Below, in pieces: positions 1 to 4,425 of a DNA stretch of 5,680 bases. This DNA is from Actinomycetes bacterium (lineage in GTDB: Bacteria > Actinomycetota > Acidimicrobiia > Acidimicrobiales > RAAP-2). Numbering within the stretch: position 1 is the stretch's first letter; the number at the start of each line of letters is the position of its first letter. The position numbers and the translations under genes are program-made. The stretch covers positions 1 through 5,680 of the forward strand of contig JAJZSX010000178.1 in the NCBI GenBank assembly GCA_021849435.1, read 5' to 3'. Below the pieces are notes generated by a model that made no database searches, was not told the DNA's origin, and was given only the letters and a program-made list of their open reading frames with translations.

Positions 1-151
1 ACGCGACGAACGCGCTGTTGATCATCACCGACCCGTAGGCCAGGTTCAACACGTTGGTCACGGCGAACTGCATCGTGAAGCCCACGGTCGCGATCGCCAG
101 AACTGCTGCCGTCATGAGGCCGAACCCGAAGGACGACATAAAGACACTCAC
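1..151 (-). CDS. LivH-type branched-chain amino acid ABC transporter permease, N-terminal fragment (runs off left edge)
   Basis: The minus strand is open from a GTG at 151 to the window edge, about 50 codons. It encodes the start of a hydrophobic inner-membrane protein. Residues around 6-28 form a first membrane segment, and the following NVLNLAYGSVMINSAF stretch matches the conserved 'RVLNFAHGDLLMLGAY' signature of LivH/LivM permeases of the HAAT family. Such a permease forms half of the translocation channel and takes ligand from the upstream-encoded binding protein (263-1615), 111 nt away on the same strand. GTG 151 is preferred because an AGGGGA ribosome site (166-161) lies 9 nt upstream. 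An in-frame ATG at 172 has only an AGG three bases away. The remaining permease and the ATPase genes presumably lie beyond the left edge. The family call is fairly safe; the substrate is unknown. Confidence 0.8.
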   Translation of the reverse strand, partial: MSVFMSSFGFGLMTAAVLAIATVGFTMQFAVTNVLNLAYGSVMINSAFVA

Positions 152-214
152 GGTTGGACTTCCCCTCCCCATTTTCCTGTGTGGTCACGCACAACGCGTG
201 GAGATGCGATTGAC

Positions 215-254
215 CTCGGTCACGGCCGCGGAATGAACCGCGGCCGTGACCGAG
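215..254 (-). terminator. Strong intergenic hairpin (attenuator or mRNA 3'-end stabiliser) after the binding-protein gene
   Basis: CTCGGTCACGGCCGCGG (215-231) and its exact reverse complement (238-254) form a 17-bp, mostly G/C stem closed by a 6-nt loop. It begins 8 nt after the stop codon of the binding-protein gene and lies 64 nt before the permease start. No U-run follows on the minus strand, so it is not a classical intrinsic terminator. In ABC operons such a hairpin commonly gives partial termination or protects the upstream message from 3' exonucleases, raising binding protein relative to permease. That role is inferred. A smaller stem, CACGC-N5-GCGTG (186-200), follows it. Confidence 0.7.
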
Positions 255-262
255 CGACGTTG

Positions 263-1615
263 TTACAACTTGGCCTTGCAGAGGGTCAGGTTGCAAAAGC
301 CGAGCGACTTGCCCACGGCGACGGTCGTGCCGTCGGCCTTGTACTGGTCGTCCTCGAAGGGCCCGAAGGCCGTCTGGTAGGCGTCGAACTGGTAGTGGCC
401 ACCGACCCCCTGGTAGACGATCTTCTTGCCCGCCTTGAGGGCCCGAAGGCCCTGGGCGTAGGAGGACACCCGGACCGCGCCGGGCACGCCCTCGGCGATC
501 TTCAAGATGTCCACCTTGTACTTGGCTCCCACCGTCGAGTGCGACATCACCATGGCCAGAGCCGCCAGGTTGATCCCGTCGTAGAGGTGCACGGTGCCAT
601 TGGCCGTGAGCAGACCCTGGAAGTTACCCACTCCCTTGACCTTGCCCGACTGGGCGAGGACGAGCTTCTTGTAGAACGGGTAGGCCGGTCCACCGACCGC
701 GACCGTCTGGTTGTCCGCGTCGAAGTTCGAGATGAAGTTCTGCACGCCGATGGGACCCGAGGTGACGCCCGTGAAGAACGTCGGGTCAATCATCCCCGAC
801 GTGCCGATCACCGGAATCATCTTGTTACCGTTGAGCTGGTAGACCTCCGACAAAAGAGCCACGCCCGCGGCACCGAGCGCCTCCATCAAGATCACGTCCG
901 GGTGCGCCGAGACGATCGCCTGGGCCTCGGTCTCGAACGTGGTCGCGGACATGTCGAGGGTCTGGTTGGAGACCACGTTCATATGCGCGCGCTTGATCGC
1001 GGCCTCAGCGGGCGCGACGAAGGTCTGAGAGCCCGCGTCATTGCCGAAGGCCAGGGCGATGTTCTTGTAGCCCTTGTTCTTCGCGATCTGGACCATGGCC
1101 ACGGAATCCGCGGCGTCCGGCGGAACGAGACGGAAGAAGTACGGGAAGTGCTTGTGGTCGAACTCGGACTCGCCGGTCATGCAGAACGCCACGGTCTTGT
1201 GCGCGTTGAACACGGGCACCACCGTGGACGCCTCGTCCGAGGTGCAACCGATCACCAGCGCCAGGTTCGACGTCGTCGCGTACATCTGGCGAACCGCGGG
1301 CACCGCGTCCGCGGGGTCACCGCGCGTGTCGACCGTCTTGCAGTTCACCTTCTCGCCCATCACGCCGCCGGCGGCGTTGATGGCCTGAGTGGCCGCGTAG
1401 CAGGCCGCTTCGTACTTTGGTCCGAGTGCCGCGTCCGCGCCGGTGAACGGAGCCACCGCGGCGATCGTGATCGACTTAGTCGACGCCCCTGCGCGCGACG
1501 AAAGGCTGGGCAGCCCGATGGTCGAGACCATCAGCGCCATCACGGCCATCACGAGCGCTAAGCGCACCCTCGTAGACGCGGCGGTGTGACCCCGCGCCAG
1601 TGTCCTGTAACTCAT
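263..1615 (-). CDS. Exported HAAT/LivK-type ABC transporter substrate-binding protein (Peripla_BP_6 family)
   Basis: This 450-residue protein is predicted to capture a small solute outside the membrane and hand it to the LivH-type permease encoded next. Residues 1-44 are a signal peptide: an arginine-rich start, a hydrophobic core around 19-38, and a probable cleavage site after RAGA. The mature part opens with SITIAAVAPFTGADAALG, the usual first strand and ligand loop of type I periplasmic binding folds. It continues with INAAGGVMG and a VxxxRQM helix, both typical of LivK-like proteins. No lipobox cysteine is present. The mature protein has six cysteines (72, 92, 124, 145, 441, 446), an even number compatible with three disulfides. 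It is somewhat longer than a typical LivK protein. ATG 1615 is preceded by AAGGGGGGG. The gene starts 45 nt after the FAH gene and is probably in one operon with it. The ligand is not determinable here; the family binds amino acids, amides, urea and aromatic acids. Confidence 0.92.
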   Translation of the reverse strand: MSYRTLARGHTAASTRVRLALVMAVMALMVSTIGLPSLSSRAGASTKSITIAAVAPFTGADAALGPKYEAACYAATQAINAAGGVMGEKVNCKTVDTRGDPADAVPAVRQMYATTSNLALVIGCTSDEASTVVPVFNAHKTVAFCMTGESEFDHKHFPYFFRLVPPDAADSVAMVQIAKNKGYKNIALAFGNDAGSQTFVAPAEAAIKRAHMNVVSNQTLDMSATTFETEAQAIVSAHPDVILMEALGAAGVALLSEVYQLNGNKMIPVIGTSGMIDPTFFTGVTSGPIGVQNFISNFDADNQTVAVGGPAYPFYKKLVLAQSGKVKGVGNFQGLLTANGTVHLYDGINLAALAMVMSHSTVGAKYKVDILKIAEGVPGAVRVSSYAQGLRALKAGKKIVYQGVGGHYQFDAYQTAFGPFEDDQYKADGTTVAVGKSLGFCNLTLCKAKL

Positions 1616-1619
1616 ACAT

Positions 1620-1626
1620 CCCCCCC
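1620..1626 (-). promoter_or_regulatory. Ribosome-binding site of the substrate-binding protein, made of a G7 run
   Basis: On the minus strand AAGGGGGGG immediately precedes ATGTATG, so the Shine-Dalgarno element of the binding-protein gene contains seven consecutive G. The start used is the second ATG (1615). The first ATG (1619) is out of frame with the signal peptide. A homopolymer in this place could vary in length by slippage and change translation, but that is conjecture. Confidence 0.55.
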
Positions 1627-1644
1627 TTGTTGTTGAGTGATACT

Positions 1645-1659
1645 TCTGCTTGAAGCAGA
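1645..1659 (-). repeat. Interrupted palindrome in the FAH/binding-protein intergenic gap
   Basis: TCTGCTT-G-AAGCAGA is a perfect 7+7 inverted repeat around one base, beginning 1 nt after the FAH stop codon and 30 nt before the ATG of the binding-protein gene. As RNA it would give a short stem of about five pairs with a small loop. It could be a processing or pausing site, or a protein-binding site for an internal promoter. No U-run is present, so it is not a terminator. Confidence 0.4.
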
Positions 1660-1660
1660 T

Positions 1661-2566
1661 CTAAAAACTGGTGGTGTCGGCCTTCAGCGGCATCCACGGC
1701 CAGTCGGTCGGCGCGCCCTCCTCGGTGACGACCTTGTTCGAGATGGTCCCGATGCCCTCGACGGTGACCTCGATCGTGTCGCCCGGCATCAGCCACACGG
1801 GCGGCGTGCGGGCGAATCCCACCCCGCCGGGCGTGCCCGAGGCGATGACGTCGCCGGGGCGCAGCGTGGTGAAGCCTGAGAAGTACTCGACGGCGTGCGC
1901 GACGTCGACGATCATCATCGACGTGCGCGAGTCCTGCATGACAGTGCCGTTCAGCGTGCTCGAGATCCTTAGGTCGGTCACGTCAACCTCGTCGACCGTG
2001 ACGATCTCGGGGCCGATCGGCATCGTGCCCTCGAAGTTCTTGCCCGGGGTCCACTGCGTCGCGATGCGCTGCCACTCACGTGCCGAACCATCGTTCATGA
2101 CGGCGTAGCCGAGAATCGCGTCATAGGCGTCGGCGGCCTTGATGTAGCGCCCGCCCTTGCCGATGACGATCGCGAGCTCAGCCTCGTAGTCGAGACGCTC
2201 GCTCAGCGCCGGCTTGACCAAGTCGTCGTAGGCGCCGATCACGCTACCGGCGCCGCGCACGAAGGACTCGGGCCACTTCGGCACCGCACGCCCGCCCTCG
2301 ATCGCGTGCTCGGCGTAGTTGACCCCCAGACACAGGATGCGCGGCGGGTTTGGCGTCACGGGTGCGAAGTCCGACTTCACCACGTCAACTCCCGCCTGTG
2401 TGGCCGCAGCCCGCGCGGCGGCCATGGCGGCATCTCCACGCGCAGCGAAAGCGTTGATATCGGCGAGCGCCTCGTCGCCCGAAGCGTCGGCGAGGTCGAC
2501 GTAGCCGTCAGTGCCGCGCACGTGCAGTCGTAAACCGCGTGAAGTTCGAACCGTTGCGAGTCGCAC
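1661..2566 (-). CDS. Fumarylacetoacetate hydrolase (FAH) family protein
   Basis: This 301-residue cytosolic, metal-dependent enzyme of the FAH superfamily should cleave or isomerise a beta-diketo or acylpyruvate-like carboxylic acid. The superfamily includes acylpyruvate hydrolases, HpaG-type isomerase/decarboxylases and fumarylacetoacetases. Residues 1-70 form the small N-terminal domain usual in bacterial members. The catalytic domain starts at ILCLGVNYAEH (77-87, with the YxxH histidine at 87). It carries LDYEAELAIVIGK (125-137) with probable metal ligands E128 and E130, and then MNDGSARE with D159 as the third. LNGTVMQDSRTSMM and LRPGDVIASGTPGGVG complete the signature. All key residues appear intact; length is normal. 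The start is GTG 2566, with GGAGGAG six nt upstream. It is first in the operon with the ABC transporter genes, which suggests the imported compound or a product of it is the substrate. The exact reaction cannot be assigned from sequence alone. Confidence 0.93.
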   Translation of the reverse strand: MRLATVRTSRGLRLHVRGTDGYVDLADASGDEALADINAFAARGDAAMAAARAAATQAGVDVVKSDFAPVTPNPPRILCLGVNYAEHAIEGGRAVPKWPESFVRGAGSVIGAYDDLVKPALSERLDYEAELAIVIGKGGRYIKAADAYDAILGYAVMNDGSAREWQRIATQWTPGKNFEGTMPIGPEIVTVDEVDVTDLRISSTLNGTVMQDSRTSMMIVDVAHAVEYFSGFTTLRPGDVIASGTPGGVGFARTPPVWLMPGDTIEVTVEGIGTISNKVVTEEGAPTDWPWMPLKADTTSF

Positions 2567-2594
2567 TGCGTCTCCTCCAAAATTGGCATCAAAT

Positions 2595-2614
2595 GGCTGA
2601 ATTGGTTATCAGCC
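2595..2614. promoter_or_regulatory. Candidate operator in the leader of the FAH/ABC operon
   Basis: GGCTGA (2595-2600) and TCAGCC (2609-2614) form a perfect 6-bp inverted repeat around ATTGGTTA. It includes AATTGGTTATCA (2600-2611), which reappears nearly unchanged at 2877-2887 in front of the GntR gene. AATTGGT also resembles the half-site of known FCD-type regulators such as PdhR and LldR (AATTGGT-N3-ACCAATT). The site lies just downstream of the predicted transcription start, a position suited to repression. A CCAA-AA-TTGG repeat (2577-2586) next to it overlaps the edge of the FAH ribosome site. Confidence 0.5.
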
Positions 2615-2623
2615 TGTTGCGTG

Positions 2624-2652
2624 ACAGTACTGCCGGAGGAAGCGGGTGTCAA
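2624..2652 (-). promoter_or_regulatory. Sigma-70-like promoter of the FAH/ABC operon
   Basis: On the minus strand a perfect -35 box TTGACA (2652-2647) is followed after exactly 17 bp by TACTGT (2629-2624), which fits the actinobacterial TANNNT -10 pattern. Transcription would start near 2617, leaving a leader of about 50 nt before the GTG of the FAH gene. It is the best promoter match in the window by eye. The -10 overlaps the 8-bp palindrome CAGTACTG (2625-2632). Confidence 0.7.
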
Positions 2653-2795
2653 GCAGTCCGGTAAATAGTGAGAAAATTTCACGTAGGCTCGTGTCGTCCA
2701 TTGGTGAGATAGGTCAACCCCGTCAGTTGGCGGAACCGATAGCGCCAGCTAACAGCCACCGCGACATCGCCGAACCTCGTGGTCTGGTCCTTATT

Positions 2796-2822
2796 ATTGA
2801 GCGGCACTCAATGATTCATTGA
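2796..2822. promoter_or_regulatory. Overlapping palindromes, candidate operator cluster
   Basis: TCAATGA-T-TCATTGA (2808-2822) is a perfect 15-bp odd-centred palindrome. Its left part is shared with a second inverted repeat, ATTGAG-N5-CTCAAT (2796-2812). The right end contains TTGACT (2819-2824), which could be a -35 element for the plus strand although no well-spaced -10 follows. The shape is typical of a dimeric repressor or activator site. Its motif differs from the AATTGGT elements, so it may serve a second regulator. Confidence 0.5.
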
Positions 2823-2867
2823 CTTTCTACGACGATGTGACGCACTACCCTCGAATCAGATCACAGA

Positions 2868-2892
2868 TGGTCCACCAATTGGTATCATTGGT
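2868..2892 (+). promoter_or_regulatory. gntR-family gene promoter with overlapping operator repeats
   Basis: TGGTATCAT (2880-2888) matches an extended -10 (TGN plus TANNNT); no good -35 is visible. It is embedded in a repeat cluster: TGGT-CC-ACCA (2868-2877), the perfect palindrome ACCAATTGGT (2874-2883), and ATTGGT repeated at 2878 and 2887. AATTGGTATCA (2877-2887) matches the AATTGGTTATCA in the operon leader at 2600-2611. TGGT/ACCA arms are characteristic of FadR/PdhR-like operators. Overlap of the -10 with these repeats suggests negative autoregulation, as inferred from layout. Confidence 0.55.
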
Positions 2893-2921
2893 CGATCTGG
2901 CTGAGTCCAAAGCGGGAGAAC

Positions 2922-3635
2922 GTGGTGCGAACACTATCGGTCGATCGGATACGTGACGTAGCCGAGAACGTCCTGCGCGAGGCCGTCCGCCAGAACCTCG
3001 GCTCCGGATCGCGCCTGCCGACCGAGCGGGCCCTGGCCGACGAGCTCCAAATCACCCGAGCGACCGTGCGCAACGCTATGGCCCTCCTCGAAGCTGACGG
3101 CGTCATCTCGCGCGAGGTCGGACGCGGCACGTACCTCAAGTGCGAACCGCTCTCCGCCCTAGTAGATCTCGACAGCGACGAGTTCACCGCTCACGCGATG
3201 CTCAATGACATTGGCCCGGGCGACGTCATGGCCGCGCGACAGGCCTTCGAGCCGATGGCGATGTACATCACTGTCGTCGAGGCCACTGAGGCCGACCTCG
3301 ACGTCACGATGCACCACGTCGAGGGCTGCGCGCGCGCTGCCAACTATGACGACTTCGAGACGTGCGACCTCGCCTTTCACCGGAGCCTGATGGAGGCGAC
3401 CCACAATCCGCTGATACTTCGCATGTACTCGCTCATCGAGGCCGCGCGCCTCGGCGACCTCTGGGGGTCGATGAAGCGTCGCGGCGACTCTCCCGAGCGG
3501 CGCCACCGCTCCTATCTCCAGCACGCCGACATCGCCGAGGCGCTGCGCAACCGCGACGGCCGCGCGGCCCAGGAGGCGATGAGCGCCCACTTGGACTACG
3601 TGTCGAACTTCCTGCGCGAGAACTCGCGCCGCTAG
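2922..3635 (+). CDS. GntR-family transcriptional regulator, FadR subfamily with FCD ligand domain
   Basis: This is a 237-residue DNA-binding repressor or activator. Residues 8-73 are the winged helix, with GSRLPTERALADEL leading into the recognition-helix segment ITRATVRNAMALLEADGVI and the wing VGRGTYL. Residues about 96-230 are an all-helical FCD domain. Its metal and effector pocket is visible as D149 and H153 (CDLAFH), H201 and H223, with the usual 22-residue spacing between the last two. Regulators of this type sense carboxylates such as lactate, pyruvate or sugar acids. It is divergent from the FAH/ABC operon, and both promoters carry a shared AATTGGT element, so it probably controls that operon and itself. 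The start could be GTG 2922 or the adjacent GTG 2925; the GGGAG site at 2914-2918 is better spaced for 2925. The stop overlaps that of the convergent TetR gene. Confidence 0.92.
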   Translation: MVRTLSVDRIRDVAENVLREAVRQNLGSGSRLPTERALADELQITRATVRNAMALLEADGVISREVGRGTYLKCEPLSALVDLDSDEFTAHAMLNDIGPGDVMAARQAFEPMAMYITVVEATEADLDVTMHHVEGCARAANYDDFETCDLAFHRSLMEATHNPLILRMYSLIEAARLGDLWGSMKRRGDSPERRHRSYLQHADIAEALRNRDGRAAQEAMSAHLDYVSNFLRENSRR

Positions 3636-4324
3636 ACCGCGTGGGGCGTGGCGTGGGGTCGGTGTACGCCCCTTGAGGCGTGCAGGGCCGCGATGATGAC
3701 TTCGAGCGGCGGGCTCGGCGGCAGGTCGCGCGCCGTCTCGCGGCGCACCACCAGCCCGTCGAGGGCGATGGCGAGGTAGCGGCGCCACAGCGCGGCGTCG
3801 CCGCCCTTCGCTCCGCCGAGGGAGCTGATCATTATCTCGATCGCCAGGATGTCGGCCACGTTGACGTCGGATCTCAAGTAGCCGTCGGCCTGGGCCCGGG
3901 CGATCAGGGCCGAGAAGGCCGGACCGATGCGCTCCTTGGCCGCCTCCATGCGCTCCTGGGCGTAGGGCGATCCCGTGAAGACGTCGCGCAGGCCGCGGTT
4001 GTCACACTGGCGCTCGAGCATCACTTCCAAGAAGGAGACGAAGCCCTCCCAGGAGTTCTCAGTCGCCCCGGCGCGCGCGGCCAGCGCGGCGAGCTCGTCG
4101 ATGGCGTCTTCGAAGAGGGCGAGGACCAACGCGTCCTTGTCGGGAAAGCGGCGATAAACGGTCGCCACGCCCACGTCCGCGGCCTCGGCGATGTCATCCA
4201 GCGTGGCGTCGAGGCCCCGTTCGGCGAACACGCGCGACGCGGCGACGAGGATCTTTTCGCGGTTGCGCGCGGCGTCGGCGCGCAACGGGCGTTCCTCGCC
4301 GACGTCCCCTGGCGCCTCGGTCAT
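3632..4324 (-). CDS. TetR-family transcriptional repressor
   Basis: This 230-residue protein has a TetR N-terminal DNA-binding domain at about 20-66. The opening REKILVAASRVFAERG helix leads into TLDDIAEAADVGVATVYRRFPDKDAL, the family's helix-turn-helix with the typical 'VYRRFPDK' end. Residues 80-220 form a variable helical ligand and dimer domain with no recognisable ligand signature. It is divergent from the DHA2 efflux gene across 101 bp containing palindromes, so it most likely represses that exporter and itself until a toxic compound binds. Its start ATG 4324 has no clear Shine-Dalgarno site; instead TAGAAT ends six bases before it, as expected for a leaderless transcript. Its stop codon overlaps that of the convergent gntR-family gene. 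The last 13 residues (RGVHRPHATPHAV) look like a low-complexity tail. Confidence 0.92.
   Translation of the reverse strand: MTEAPGDVGEERPLRADAARNREKILVAASRVFAERGLDATLDDIAEAADVGVATVYRRFPDKDALVLALFEDAIDELAALAARAGATENSWEGFVSFLEVMLERQCDNRGLRDVFTGSPYAQERMEAAKERIGPAFSALIARAQADGYLRSDVNVADILAIEIMISSLGGAKGGDAALWRRYLAIALDGLVVRRETARDLPPSPPLEVIIAALHASRGVHRPHATPHAV
3643..3681 (+). other. Alternative stem-loops just after the gntR-family stop codon
   Basis: GGGGCGT (3643-3649) pairs perfectly with ACGCCCC (3666-3672) around a 16-nt loop, 7 nt after the GntR stop. ACGCC (3666-3670) can instead pair with GGCGT (3677-3681) around CCTTGA. Either could help end the GntR transcript, but there is no U-run and the sequence lies inside the TetR coding region, so codon constraints explain it as well. 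Confidence 0.25.
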
Positions 4325-4330
4325 GAGTCC

Positions 4331-4336
4331 ATTCTA
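4331..4336 (-). promoter_or_regulatory. -10 box for a leaderless tetR-family transcript
   Basis: TAGAAT on the minus strand fits the TANNNT actinobacterial -10 and ends exactly six bases before the A of ATG 4324. Transcription would therefore start at or next to the start codon. The absence of a usable Shine-Dalgarno site agrees with leaderless translation. No clear -35 is visible. Confidence 0.5.
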
Positions 4337-4350
4337 CCGGTGATCCGGCC

Positions 4351-4402
4351 AAGTGGAGTGATATCCTCCAGATTCTGCTACAGTAAGTGGAGATATTACT
4401 GT
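4351..4402. promoter_or_regulatory. Candidate TetR operators in the tetR/MFS divergent promoter
   Basis: Two inverted repeats lie side by side: TGGAG-N7-CTCCA (4354-4370) and ACAGTAA-N9-TTACTGT (4380-4402). In addition AAGTGGAG occurs as a direct repeat at 4351-4358 and 4385-4392, each followed by ATAT, spaced 34 bp apart. The second palindrome contains two TANNNT hexamers on the plus strand (TACAGT 4379-4384 and TACTGT 4397-4402) that could be the -10 of the exporter gene. Binding of the divergent TetR-family protein here would block the exporter promoter. No good -35 is seen for either strand. Confidence 0.6.
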
Positions 4403-4425
4403 CAGTTCCGCCAAGGAGAGTTCCC

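Larger units (their letters stand above)
2567..2921. promoter_or_regulatory. Divergent control region between the FAH/ABC operon and the gntR-family gene
   Basis: This 355-bp stretch has no convincing gene in any frame and is more AT-rich than its flanks. It holds the minus-strand operon promoter (2624-2652), a probable plus-strand extended -10 (2880-2888), and several inverted repeats listed separately. Two weaker structures are worth noting. GTGA-N7-TCAC (2668-2682) is AT-rich and lies about 58 bp upstream of the predicted operon start, where an activator could bind. AGTTGGCG/CGCCAGCT (2725-2750) is an imperfect stem with a 10-nt loop and one T-G mismatch. Confidence 0.7.

Noticed and set aside
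54..236. Plus-strand 60-codon frame at the left edge
   Set aside because: It is antisense to the LivH-type permease start and extends into the hairpin; no ribosome site.
179..1561. Long plus-strand open frame (460 codons) covering the binding-protein gene
   Set aside because: It is the antisense shadow of a GC-rich gene. The product is rich in R, H, G, D and V with no domain, and the minus-strand frame has a signal peptide and clear family motifs.
2633..2661. CCGGA-N19-TCCGG inverted repeat around the operon promoter
   Set aside because: Arms of only five GC-rich bases at wide spacing are expected by chance in such DNA.
2377..2682. Minus-strand 101-codon frame reaching into the divergent promoter region
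   Set aside because: It mostly overlaps the FAH gene in another frame, and its start lies upstream of the predicted operon promoter. No family resemblance.
4337..4348. CCGG-TGAT-CCGG near the tetR start
   Set aside because: Four-base self-complementary arms are too short to call a site in GC-rich DNA.
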